Program-made: the position numbers and the translations under genes
Assembly: GCA_026708325.1 (NCBI GenBank)
Contig: JAPOVC010000007.1
Location: 23,202 to 87,201 of the forward strand
Reading direction: 5' to 3'
Source of the DNA: Anaerolineaceae bacterium
GTDB lineage: Bacteria; Chloroflexota; Anaerolineae; Aggregatilineales; Phototrophicaceae
DNA length: 64,000 nt
Notes under the pieces: generated by a model
Told to the model about the DNA's origin: nothing
Database searches by the model: none
The model's input: only the letters and a program-made list of their open reading frames with translations
Shown here: positions 40,478 through 48,896 of the stretch, one piece after another
Position numbering within the stretch: the stretch's first letter is position 1
How the letters are laid out: every line of letters starts with the position of its first letter

Positions 40478-41272
40478 GTGACGCCGCGAGAATTCATTCT
40501 TTATGCCGATGAATCTGTAGAACGGGGCGCAAGGTTCTCCAACTTTTTTGGCGGCCTGCTGATTTCCTCTCGTGACCGTAGTCTTGTTGTTTCCCTGCTG
40601 GAAGCAGAAAAACAGCGCCTGCATCTGCACGGAGAAGTGAAGTGGCAGAAAGTTTCACTCAACTATCTCGACAAATATCAACACCTGACGTCGCTGTTCC
40701 TCGACCTTGTGCGAGACGGGAAAGCAAGGCTGCGCATCCTGTTTACAGACAATTCCGATCATCCTGACTGCCTGACTGCCCTGAATTTCAGGGGCCGGTA
40801 CCTTTTACTATATCTGGCATTTATCGAACATGCCTTTGATATCGCTTGCCGAAGCCCTCGTGCTGAACCAGTCCGCCTGCGTATATTGCTGGACCAACTT
40901 CCCGTTCCTGCTGACGACAAACGTGCGTTTCGGCAGCGGCTATACAGACTGAACAGCGGCCCGGTTTTCCGTTCCGGCAACGTACGTGTATTTCCAGGTG
41001 ATATTGGAGAAGTTGATTCCAGAGATCACGTTCTGCTTCAATGTCTGGATGTCGTCCTCGGCGCCATGCAATCAGCGATGAATTCACCTGGCCATCGCAG
41101 CTCCGGAAATCGCAGCCTGGCCAGGAGTCACTTGTCCGCACACATCCTGCGCCTGGTGCGGTCAATCCATCCGGATTTCCAAATGGAAGTCACAACACCC
41201 GTTGCCAGTGGTGAGGAATGGGCCTGCTGTTACCGTCACCTGTTGTATGGGCCGGAGGGAATCGAGACTTGA
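40478..41272 (+). CDS. DUF3800-like protein
   Basis: A 264-residue protein resembling DUF3800, a family with a predicted RNase H-like fold often found in phage or mobile contexts. Visible are the N-terminal YADES, LHGEVKWQKVS (acidic second motif), RILLDQLPVPADD, and HVLLQCLDVVLGA near 190, matching the LQxxD pattern. GTG start with CAGGAG upstream. Its base composition is plainly lower in G+C than its neighbours, which suggests acquisition by transfer. Function unknown. Confidence 0.7.
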   Translation: MTPREFILYADESVERGARFSNFFGGLLISSRDRSLVVSLLEAEKQRLHLHGEVKWQKVSLNYLDKYQHLTSLFLDLVRDGKARLRILFTDNSDHPDCLTALNFRGRYLLLYLAFIEHAFDIACRSPRAEPVRLRILLDQLPVPADDKRAFRQRLYRLNSGPVFRSGNVRVFPGDIGEVDSRDHVLLQCLDVVLGAMQSAMNSPGHRSSGNRSLARSHLSAHILRLVRSIHPDFQMEVTTPVASGEEWACCYRHLLYGPEGIET

Positions 41273-41564
41273 GACCGGCCTTCCAGATTAAAAACCAGCA
41301 GCCCCCCCATACCTACAAACCTCCCAGGTGGCACCTGGTCCTTCGGTATGCAGCGGGCTGCCACTTCTACCATGATGGTGCATCATTCTTTGGCACCTGT
41401 CAAGCAGTCTTGTTGTTGTTCGTTATGCAACTCCGCAACCACTGTCTCTCTGTCGCCTGCCGATTCGCGAATTGCGCCGCGCGCGCTTTTCATGTATAAC
41501 GACGGCGCGTTCGCGACGGCGGGTGACCTTTCGCCCGCCGCTACCATGGAAGAGGGCATGTTGC
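41273..41564. other. Noncoding gap without clear features
   Basis: 292 nt between the DUF3800-like gene and the next small gene. No gene, strong hairpin or repeat array was seen. TATAAC near 41495, about 70 nt upstream of the next start, could be a -10 element. Confidence 0.4.
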
Positions 41565-41765
41565 ATGGCCGAGAATTTCTATGATGTGAAGAACCGCACC
41601 AGTGTTGAAATCGATGAAAGCGGCATTACACGCACCAGTTACGAAGGCCGCAACGGCCAGGTGCGTTACGCCATCCGCGCCAAGACCGAGGATGGCCGCA
41701 ACCTCACCAAATTCGTCAGTAAAAGCGACTGGGACGGCAAGTTCGGCAGTCTGCCCGTCGAATAA
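41565..41765 (+). CDS. Small conserved-looking protein of unknown function
   Basis: A 66-residue polar protein (MAENFYDVKNRTSVEIDESG..., ending in SKSDWDGKFGSLPVE) with no signal or membrane segment. AGAGGG sits upstream of the ATG, and the pattern of short beta-strands with a charged surface suggests a small soluble beta protein. I recall similar FYDVKNR-starting small proteins in related bacteria, but no function. Codon use fits the GC-rich host. Confidence 0.6.
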   Translation: MAENFYDVKNRTSVEIDESGITRTSYEGRNGQVRYAIRAKTEDGRNLTKFVSKSDWDGKFGSLPVE

Positions 41766-41816
41766 CCCCTCCCCGTCGTCATCCTCGAGGCGCGGACGGA
41801 GTGGATTGACGGGCCG

Positions 41817-43691
41817 TCAGTCGGCCAACGCACTCCATTCCGTCAGCGCGGTTTCCAGCGCCGCTTCCGCCTCCGCCCACAGCGCCCCCAGCTCCGCCAC
41901 CCGTTCGGTCTGACCTTCGCGGCCCGCCTCCTCGATCGCCGCCGTCAGCCGGGACTGGCGCTGCTCCAGATCATCAATGCGCGCTTCCAGTTCCAGCGCG
42001 CGCTGTACCCTTTTTTGTCCTCCCGCCCGCTCTCTCCGACGTCGCGCCGGCGCTGCAGCCCCGTTCGCCGGTACACTGGCGCTCGCCTCCTGCGCCCGCC
42101 GGTACTCCCTCCAGCTGCCGTCATACAGCGTAATCTCGCCCGCTGACGCGATCCACAATTCCGTCGCCAGCGCATCAATCAGCCAGCGGTCGTGGCTGAC
42201 CAGCAGCACCGTCCCGCCGAACTGCTCCAGCACCTGCTGCAACACGTCCTGACTGTCGATGTCGAGATGGTTGCTGGGCTCGTCCAGCAGCAGCAGATTG
42301 GCGCCCGCCAGCGCCAGCAGCGCCAGCGCCAGGCGGCCCCGCTCGCCACCACTCAGCGTATGCACCGGCCGAAAGACGTCGTCACCGCTGAACAGATAGC
42401 GGCCCAGCAGGTCGCGCGCTTCACTGACCTTCAGGGGACGGCGCTCCAGAATTTCGTCAAGGATGGAGCGGTCCTCGCGCAGGTTCTCATGGGCCTGGGC
42501 GAAGTAGCCGGCCTGTACCGCGGCCCCCAGGCGCACGCTGCCCGCCAGCGGCGCCAGTTGCGCGGTGATGGTCTTCAGAAAGGCGCTCTTGCCCACGCCG
42601 TTGGGCCCGACCAGTGCCGCCACCTCGCCGCGCCGCAGGGTGATATTCGGCACGCGCAGCAGCGGCTGACCATCATCGGGGTAGCCCAGCACCAGGTCGC
42701 GCGTCATCAGCACCTCATCGCCGCTGCGCCGCGTCTCCCCCATGTCCAGTCCCATCCGCCGGCGTTCGCCAGGCGGCCGCTCCCGCCGCAGACCGCGCTT
42801 CTCAAGGGTCGCCAGGCGCTTCTGCCGACCCCTGGCCTGCGCGGTCAGGCGACTGCCCATGTGTTTGCGAATGAAGGCCTCATCCTTCGCAATGCGTTCC
42901 TGCTGCGCCTCGTACTCCAGCCAAAGTCGCTGCCGCCGCTCGTCGCGCTGGCGGGCGTAGTGGCTGTAGTTTCCGCGGTAAACGCTCAGGCGCCCCCCCT
43001 CGAGTTCCCAGATCTGTTGCGCGAACTCGTCCATGAACCAGCGGTCGTGGCTGACCAGCAGCACCGCGCCGGTGCAGGAACGCAGCCAGTTTTCCAGCCA
43101 GGTGATCGCCTCAATGTCCAGGTGGTTGGTGGGTTCGTCCAGCAGCAGCAGGTCCGGCGCCTGCAGCAGCAATCGCGCCAGATTTGCGCGCGTCTTTTCA
43201 CCGCCGGAAAGCTGCGTCAGCGGGCGCCCGAAATCCCTCTCCGCGAAACCCACACCGCGCAACACCATCCGCAAGCGGCTTTCACGGGTATAGCCACCCG
43301 CCCGCTCGAAGCTTTCCTGCAGGGGCCCGTACTGCGCCAACGCCGCCTTGCGCCGCTGCGGGTCCTCCATGGCCGCTTCCAGCGCGGCCAGACGCTCCGC
43401 CTGCCGCTCCAGTTCGCGCAAGCCGAGCCGCGCCTCCGTCTCGAGACTGTGCGCACCCGCCAGCTCCGGCCGCTGCGGCAGATAGCCAATTCGGGTCCCG
43501 CCCGCCACGCGGACGCTGCCCGCCTCGGCCGCCTCCTGCCCGTAGAGCACCCGCAGCAGGGTCGTCTTGCCCGCGCCATTGGGCCCCACCAGCGCGATGC
43601 GCGCCCCGCGGACGATCTCCACGTTGACGTCCACAAAGATTTCGTCCGCCGCGAAGGAACAGGCCAGCCCGGCGGCGCTCAGCAGCGACAT
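41817..43691 (-). CDS. ABC-F family ATPase
   Basis: A 624-residue soluble ATPase with two ABC domains and no membrane part, as in the ribosome-associated ABC-F family. Domain 1: VGPNGAGKTTLLRVL, LSGGEKTRANLA, LLLDEPTNHLDIEAITWLE. Inter-domain linker with many Arg/Lys (about 235-320). Domain 2: VGPNGVGKSAFLKTI, LSGGERGRLALAL, LLLDEPSNHLDI. A charged coiled-coil tail (RIDDLEQRQSRLTAAIEE) resembles Uup. ATG at 43691 (MSLLSAAGLA) is chosen over an upstream frame extension. Role: translation-related or structure-specific DNA binding, unresolved. Confidence 0.9.
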   Translation of the reverse strand: MSLLSAAGLACSFAADEIFVDVNVEIVRGARIALVGPNGAGKTTLLRVLYGQEAAEAGSVRVAGGTRIGYLPQRPELAGAHSLETEARLGLRELERQAERLAALEAAMEDPQRRKAALAQYGPLQESFERAGGYTRESRLRMVLRGVGFAERDFGRPLTQLSGGEKTRANLARLLLQAPDLLLLDEPTNHLDIEAITWLENWLRSCTGAVLLVSHDRWFMDEFAQQIWELEGGRLSVYRGNYSHYARQRDERRQRLWLEYEAQQERIAKDEAFIRKHMGSRLTAQARGRQKRLATLEKRGLRRERPPGERRRMGLDMGETRRSGDEVLMTRDLVLGYPDDGQPLLRVPNITLRRGEVAALVGPNGVGKSAFLKTITAQLAPLAGSVRLGAAVQAGYFAQAHENLREDRSILDEILERRPLKVSEARDLLGRYLFSGDDVFRPVHTLSGGERGRLALALLALAGANLLLLDEPSNHLDIDSQDVLQQVLEQFGGTVLLVSHDRWLIDALATELWIASAGEITLYDGSWREYRRAQEASASVPANGAAAPARRRRERAGGQKRVQRALELEARIDDLEQRQSRLTAAIEEAGREGQTERVAELGALWAEAEAALETALTEWSALAD

Positions 43692-43757
43692 GTCAGGGTC
43701 CCACGCCTCGCCACAAGGGGGAATCGGCCCGGCAGTATAGCATGGGCTCCGCACACC

Positions 43758-44064
43758 TTATCCCAACTTTTCGCAGCTTTACCCCGCCTTTTCGCAAACG
43801 CGTTGTGCACAACCTGTCGATAACCTGCCAAAAAGCTGCCTGTAACTGTTCATAACTCGCTTCCATGGCTGTGTATTATTGCGCCCCTGTGCACAGTTGA
43901 GGCTGGAGTTATACACAGTGTGCATAGCCGTCGCCCTTGTGCACAGCGGGTTTTGCACAGCCCCGTCGCCCCACCTGGCGATATCGCCGGCGATAATCAG
44001 GGATATTTGGGAATAACCTGCGATTTGAGGCCAAAACCTGCGATATATAGTCGTCCGCCACGGC
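43758..44064. other. DnaA-box-like cluster, candidate replication origin
   Basis: Within a 531-nt gap without genes are TTGTGCACAA (43803-43812), CTGTGCACAG (43887-43896), TTATACACA (43909-43917), TGTGCATAG (43919-43927), TTGTGCACA (43937-43945) and TTTTGCACA (43951-43959), all near the DnaA box TTATNCACA. A more AT-rich stretch follows (about 43978-44064) with direct repeats ATAACCTGCGAT and AAAACCTGCGAT 21 nt apart and another AACCTGCC upstream. This resembles an oriC, but no dnaA or dnaN gene is in the window. Confidence 0.45.
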
Positions 44065-44222
44065 ATCGCAACTGCGTTATCACCATCTTCGACAGGCCCT
44101 GCTGTTACGATTATCTTTAAATACAATGAGCACTCAACGAACCGCTTTTGAACAGGCAGACAGACAGGCCGGCGTGCCACAGGGCCGTCGACAACACTGG
44201 TTGCAGAAAGGGAGGCAATTTC

Positions 44223-44906
44223 ATGGGCGTTTCCTTCACCTGGATCGGGCACGGCACCTTTGTGTTTCACTTCGACGGGCATGAGACTTTGGTGGACCCC
44301 TTCATCACGGACAACCCGGCGACGGACGTAGACCCGGACGATCTCAACCCGGAACTGATCTTCGTCACGCACGCGCACAGCGATCACGTCGCGGACCTGG
44401 AGTCAGTGGCGGCGCGCAGCGGGGCGACGGTGGTCGCGAATGTTGAGATCGCGACCTGGGCGGGAGGGAAGGGGCTCAATGCGCATCCCCTGAATTCCGG
44501 CGGTGGGCGCGACTTCGGCTTCGTGCACGCGCGGCAGACGATCGCCTTTCACAGTTCGTCCTTCCCGGATGGCAGCTATGGCGGTAACCCGAATGGCTTC
44601 GTCTTCACGACGACGGGCGGCGAACGGCTCTATCTCGCCGGCGACACGGCGCTGTTTTCCGACATGCAGCTGATCGGCGCGGGGGGTCTGGACGTGGCCT
44701 TCCTGCCGATTGGCGACAACTTCACCATGGGGCCGGACGATGCCGTGACGGCGCTGCAGTTGCTGAAGCCGCGTCTGGCGGTGCCCATGCACTACAACAC
44801 CTTTGACCTCGTGGCCGTCGACGTGGACGCCTGGGCCGGGCGGGTGAGGGCGGAGACAGACGCGGAGCCGCTCGTGCTGCAGCCTGGCGAGTCGCACAGC
44901 CTTTAG
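44223..44906 (+). CDS. Metal-dependent hydrolase, UPF0173/UlaG-like beta-lactamase fold
   Basis: A 227-residue metallo-beta-lactamase-fold enzyme. The HxHxDH motif is THAHSDHVADL, later metal ligands are in LAGDTALFSDM and PMHYNTFDL, and the N-terminal FTWIGHGTFVF is typical of UPF0173. The ATG at 44223 is chosen because GGGAGG lies upstream. It is convergent with the glycosyltransferase gene, overlapping by 4 nt. Substrate unknown. Confidence 0.9.
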   Translation: MGVSFTWIGHGTFVFHFDGHETLVDPFITDNPATDVDPDDLNPELIFVTHAHSDHVADLESVAARSGATVVANVEIATWAGGKGLNAHPLNSGGGRDFGFVHARQTIAFHSSSFPDGSYGGNPNGFVFTTTGGERLYLAGDTALFSDMQLIGAGGLDVAFLPIGDNFTMGPDDAVTALQLLKPRLAVPMHYNTFDLVAVDVDAWAGRVRAETDAEPLVLQPGESHSL

Positions 44907-46042
44907 CGCGCGGCCAGCGCCCGCTCGTAGACGGCGAGGGTCTGCTGCGCCGTGCGGCGCCAGTTGAAGTGCGTGGCGCGCGCCAGACCGGCGTTGCGCT
45001 GCGCCTGACGCAGGGGTTCCTGGTTGAGCAGGGCGATGATGGCGCCGGCCATGGCGCGGGCGTTGCCCGGTTCCACGAGGAAGGCGCCGTCCTCCACCAG
45101 TTCGGGCAGGCAGGAAATCTCGTTGGCGACGACCGGCGTGCCGCAGGCCATGGCCTCGAGCACCGGTAGTCCGAAGCCCTCGTAGCGGCTGGGAAAGGCG
45201 AAGACGCGGGCCATGCGGTAGAGGGCCGGTTTGTCCTGCTCGGCAATCTCGCCGAGCCACAGGATGTGGTCGCTGATCCCCAGTTCGCGGGCGTAGGCGC
45301 GCAGGTCCGGGAAGAGCGGCGCGCGCCAGAGGGGCTCGCGGCCGGCGATGACCAGGCTGCAGTCGTCGCCTTCGGCCTGCGCGACCCAGGACCAGGCCAG
45401 CAGCAGCTGTTTGAACTGTTTGCGCAGGTCGAAGCCGCCGATGGCGAAGACGTAACGCTCCGGCAGCTTGTAGCGGGCGCGCAGGGCCTCGTCGCCTTCT
45501 GCGCCCAGGCGGGGGTGACAGCTGGCGTCGGGCGCCAGCCAGGTGACGGTGATGCGCTCCCCGGGAAGTCCGAGATGCTCTTCGATGTCGATTTTGGAGG
45601 CGTGCGAGAGCGTGATGACTTGCGAGGAGCCGCGGGCCCCGGCGCTGACGAGGGCCGTGTAGAGCCGCGCCGGCAGGCGTCGCGCGTAATCCGGAATGAC
45701 CAGCGCCACCACGTCCAGCACGGAGGTGACCAGCGGCGCCGGCGAGCGCAGGGGAGCGCCGTGGTAGGGCACGTGGGCGATATCAGCTCGGCAGGCGGCC
45801 ACTGCGCGCGGGAAGCGGTGTTGCTCAAAGAGCAGCTTGCCCAGACGGCCGCCGCGGCCAGATGGGTGCAGCGTGGCGACGCCGGCCGGCAGGTCCTCCC
45901 CGGCGGGGACGCCGGGGGGCAGCACCAGGGTCAGTTGAGGCGGCGCGGGCAATTGCGTCAGGGCGCGCAACAACTGGCGCAGATACTGGCCGCTGCCGCT
46001 GTGGGGCTGTTGCCAGAACCAGCCGTTGAGGGCGACGTGCAT
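44903..46042 (-). CDS. Glycosyltransferase family 4 protein
   Basis: A 379-residue GT-B glycosyltransferase. The N-terminus MHVALNGWFWQQPHSGSGQYLRQLL is the acceptor domain start; the C-terminal donor-nucleotide part has RYVFAIGGFDLRKQFKQLLLAW, LGEIAEQDKPALYRMARVFAFPSRYEGFGLPVLEAMACGTPVV (the EX7E signature region, given in two parts) and a late ALLNQEPLRQAQRNAGL. It would add a sugar from a nucleotide donor to a cell-surface glycan or lipid. It follows the Fur-family gene by 8 nt. Confidence 0.9.
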   Translation of the reverse strand: MHVALNGWFWQQPHSGSGQYLRQLLRALTQLPAPPQLTLVLPPGVPAGEDLPAGVATLHPSGRGGRLGKLLFEQHRFPRAVAACRADIAHVPYHGAPLRSPAPLVTSVLDVVALVIPDYARRLPARLYTALVSAGARGSSQVITLSHASKIDIEEHLGLPGERITVTWLAPDASCHPRLGAEGDEALRARYKLPERYVFAIGGFDLRKQFKQLLLAWSWVAQAEGDDCSLVIAGREPLWRAPLFPDLRAYARELGISDHILWLGEIAEQDKPALYRMARVFAFPSRYEGFGLPVLEAMACGTPVVANEISCLPELVEDGAFLVEPGNARAMAGAIIALLNQEPLRQAQRNAGLARATHFNWRRTAQQTLAVYERALAAR

Positions 46043-46050
46043 GCGCGCCC

Positions 46051-46479
46051 TCAGCCCTCCGTGGCGTCGGCGCAGTCGGGGCAGTGGCCGTAGAATTCCA
46101 GCAAGTGGCCGCGCAGCCGCATGCCATAGCGGCTTTCCAGTTCGCGCTGCAGCGGCTCAAGGCGGCAGTCGTCGAACTCGATGATGCGGTCGCAATGGGT
46201 GCAGAGAATGTGATGATGGTGACCATCGGGCAGCAGCAGGTAGCTGGGCGTCGTGCTGTCGTGGAGCCAGGCGGGGCGAATGATGGCGAGGCGCGTGAAG
46301 AGGTCGAGGGCGCGGAAGACGCTGGCGCGGCCGACCTCGGGCGTCATCTCCAGCAACTCGGCGGAGGTGACGTGGCCGTGGGAGCGTTCCAGCGCCTCCA
46401 GCACAGCGAGACGCGGCTGCGTCAGGCGATAACCGGCGTCGCGCAGACGTTGCGCCCGCGCGCTCTGCGCTGCTGCCAT
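46051..46479 (-). CDS. Fur family metal-responsive regulator
   Basis: A 142-residue repressor. Winged-helix N-terminus (GYRLTQPRLAVLEALERSHGHVTSAELL), the dimerisation domain with the metal ligand cluster DGHHHHILCTHCDRIIEFDD, and two CxxC pairs (CTHC and CPDC) for a structural zinc. The ATG at 46479 is chosen because the upstream frame extension is not family-like. Iron, zinc, manganese or peroxide sensing cannot be separated by eye. It is divergent from htpG. Confidence 0.9.
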   Translation of the reverse strand: MAAAQSARAQRLRDAGYRLTQPRLAVLEALERSHGHVTSAELLEMTPEVGRASVFRALDLFTRLAIIRPAWLHDSTTPSYLLLPDGHHHHILCTHCDRIIEFDDCRLEPLQRELESRYGMRLRGHLLEFYGHCPDCADATEG

Positions 46480-46618
46480 GGCTGCCCCCTGCGTGACGGT
46501 CACTGCCCGCATTGTACACGATACGGCGTCCCCCCTGGGCGGGCGACTGCCAGGTCACAGGAGCATCGATCTGTGGTACAAAAACACCCTGGCGAAAAGT
46601 GAAACAGGAGTCACCCGG

Positions 46619-48577
46619 ATGGCTGAAACCCGCGCCTTTCAGGCGGAGATCCGTCAACTGCTGGATATCCTCGTGCATTCGCTCTACACCGAGCGCGAGA
46701 TCTTCCTGCGCGAACTGCTCTCCAATGCCTCCGACGCCCTGAACCGGGCGCAATTCGAGCAGCTGACGCAGCACGACATGCTCGACGCCGACGCCGAACC
46801 TGAAATCCGCCTCGCCATGGACGAGGGTGCCGGCACGCTGACCGTCAGCGACAACGGCATCGGTATGGCGCGGGCGGACATGGAGCAGAACCTCGGCGTG
46901 ATCGCCCACAGCGGCGCGAAGGCCTTCGTCGCCGCCATGCAGGAGGGCAAGGGGGCGGCGCAGGACGTCATCGGTCAGTTCGGCGTCGGCTTCTACTCGG
47001 TCTTTATGGTGGCGCAGCGCGTGCGCGTGGTCTCGCGCTCCCATCTGCAGGACGAGCGCGCCTGGGCCTGGGAATCGGGCGGCGACGAGACCTGGACGAT
47101 CGAGGAGGCGGAACGCGAGCGCCGCGGCACGGACGTCATCATCACGCTGCGCGACGACGCCAAAGAGTTTCTCAAGCCCTTCCGCCTGAAGGACGTTGTG
47201 CGCCGCCACTCGGACTACATCGCCTTCCCGATCGTCGTCGGCGATGACGGTGAAGCGACCAACCGTCAGACGGCGCTCTGGCGGCAGGGCGCGCGCGACA
47301 TCAGCGCGGAGCAGTACGGCGAGTTCTATCGCACGCTGACGCTGGACTTCGGCGAGCCGCGCGCGCACCTGCACGTGCGCGCCGACGTGCCGCTGCAGTT
47401 CTACGCGCTGCTATACGTGCCGCAGGGCGACGGGCCCAACCTGCTCGGCATGCAACGCGAGCCGGGTCTGAAACTCTACGCGCGCAAGGTGCTCATCGAG
47501 GAGGCCACCACGGACCTGCTGCCGGAGTGGCTGCAGTTCGTCGTGGGCGTGGTCGACAGCGAGGACCTGCCGCTCAGCGTCAGTCGCGAGAGCGTGCAGG
47601 CCACGCGCGTCATGGCGCGCCTGAAACAGACCCTGACGCGCCGCCTGCTGGGCGAACTGAAGCGCATGGCTGAGAAAGAGCGCGAGCGCTACCTCGAACT
47701 CTGGCAGGTCTTCGGCCGCTACCTCAGGCAGGGTCTGGCGGTCAGCGAGGAAGAACGCGAGTCGCTGGAGGCGCTGCTCTTCTTCAACAGCACGCGCGAT
47801 GACGACGCGGCAAGCTGGCACAGCCTGCAGGACTACGCGGGGCGCCTGGCCCAGGGACAGACGGACATCTACTACATCCTCGGCGAGGACATCCACAGCG
47901 CGCGCCGCAGCCCGCATCTGGACGCCTTCCGCCGCCGTGGCATTGAGGTGCTCTACTTCACCGACCCCGTCGATCCCTTCATGCTGATGGGTCTGGAGAC
48001 TTACGGGGAGCATCGTCTGCGCAACGTGGACGAGGCCGACATCGATCTGGAGGGCATCGGCGACGCGGGCGATGAAGCGGAAGATGAACAGGGGGAGGCC
48101 CTGGGCGAAAGCGACTTCGACGCCTTGCAGGCGCGTTTCCGGGCCGTGCTGGGCGAACGCGTACAGGAGGTACGCGCCAGCCACAGCCTGGTGGACAGCC
48201 CGGCGCGCCTGGTCAGCGGCGAGGGCGCCCAGGAACGCTACCTCTATCGCGTCAACCGCCTGCTGGAGCGCGAGGTGGAACTGCCGGTGCGGACCCTGGA
48301 ACTGAACCCGCGTCACGCCCTGCTGCACAACCTGGGCGGCATGTTGGCGTCACGGCCGCAGGACCCCCTGATCGACGCGACCATCGAGCAGCTTTACGAG
48401 ACGGCGCTGCTGCAGGACGGCCTGCACCCGGACCCGGCCGCCATGGCCGATCGCCTGCTGCTGCTGATGGAGGCGGCGACGGGCAGAACGCCGGCAGCCG
48501 ACGAGGAAAGCGCTGCAGATGCTCCCGCGGTTGAAGCGAATGGCGAGGCGTTTGACGAGTCCGCCGACAGTGGGTAA
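46619..48577 (+). CDS. htpG: Chaperone protein HtpG (Hsp90)
   Basis: A 652-residue Hsp90. N-terminal GHKL ATPase domain: ELLSNASDALNRAQFE (Asn), TVSDNGIGMARADM (Asp-Gly-Gly), GQFGVGFYSVFMVA. Middle domain with FYRTLTLDFGEPRAHLHVRADVP and VDSEDLPLSVSRESVQATR (catalytic Arg loop). The C-terminal dimerisation domain is followed by a low-complexity acidic tail (ADEESAADAPAVEANGEA). ATG at 46619 has ACAGGAG upstream; the frame open back to 46478 overlaps the divergent Fur gene. Confidence 0.95.
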   Translation: MAETRAFQAEIRQLLDILVHSLYTEREIFLRELLSNASDALNRAQFEQLTQHDMLDADAEPEIRLAMDEGAGTLTVSDNGIGMARADMEQNLGVIAHSGAKAFVAAMQEGKGAAQDVIGQFGVGFYSVFMVAQRVRVVSRSHLQDERAWAWESGGDETWTIEEAERERRGTDVIITLRDDAKEFLKPFRLKDVVRRHSDYIAFPIVVGDDGEATNRQTALWRQGARDISAEQYGEFYRTLTLDFGEPRAHLHVRADVPLQFYALLYVPQGDGPNLLGMQREPGLKLYARKVLIEEATTDLLPEWLQFVVGVVDSEDLPLSVSRESVQATRVMARLKQTLTRRLLGELKRMAEKERERYLELWQVFGRYLRQGLAVSEEERESLEALLFFNSTRDDDAASWHSLQDYAGRLAQGQTDIYYILGEDIHSARRSPHLDAFRRRGIEVLYFTDPVDPFMLMGLETYGEHRLRNVDEADIDLEGIGDAGDEAEDEQGEALGESDFDALQARFRAVLGERVQEVRASHSLVDSPARLVSGEGAQERYLYRVNRLLEREVELPVRTLELNPRHALLHNLGGMLASRPQDPLIDATIEQLYETALLQDGLHPDPAAMADRLLLLMEAATGRTPAADEESAADAPAVEANGEAFDESADSG

Positions 48578-48624
48578 GGTAGAGGGGTGCGGGCGCTGGC
48601 AATGGCGCCCTGGAGAGACGAGCC

Positions 48625-48882
48625 ATGTGTGTAGGTTGCGCAACTGCAGCGCTAAAACAGTGGACGGATGCCGGCGCCGGCGTCCTTAACAAGCCCACCG
48701 AAGTGGTCGGGCTGGTCTCACTGGTGACGCTGGCGAGCAGCGTTCTCTGGATGCTGGACCCCCGCAATGCGCTGCACAAGGTGAAAGGCATGCATCCCGG
48801 CGCCGGCCTGCGCAGCCGGCTGCGCCATGGCGGCCAGGCCATCTGGCATCTCCTCTTGTTTATGCTGCCCCTGAAGCGCTGA
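48625..48882 (+). CDS. Small membrane protein of unknown function
   Basis: An 85-residue product with a Cys-containing start (MCVGCATAALKQW), a hydrophobic helix at about 26-44 (TEVVGLVSLVTLASSVLWML) and a second hydrophobic stretch near the end (AIWHLLLFMLPLKR). GGAGAG sits upstream of the ATG. No family recognised. It is 47 nt after htpG, so it may be in the same transcript. Confidence 0.5.
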   Translation: MCVGCATAALKQWTDAGAGVLNKPTEVVGLVSLVTLASSVLWMLDPRNALHKVKGMHPGAGLRSRLRHGGQAIWHLLLFMLPLKR

Positions 48883-48896
48883 AAGGCGCGCCGGCG

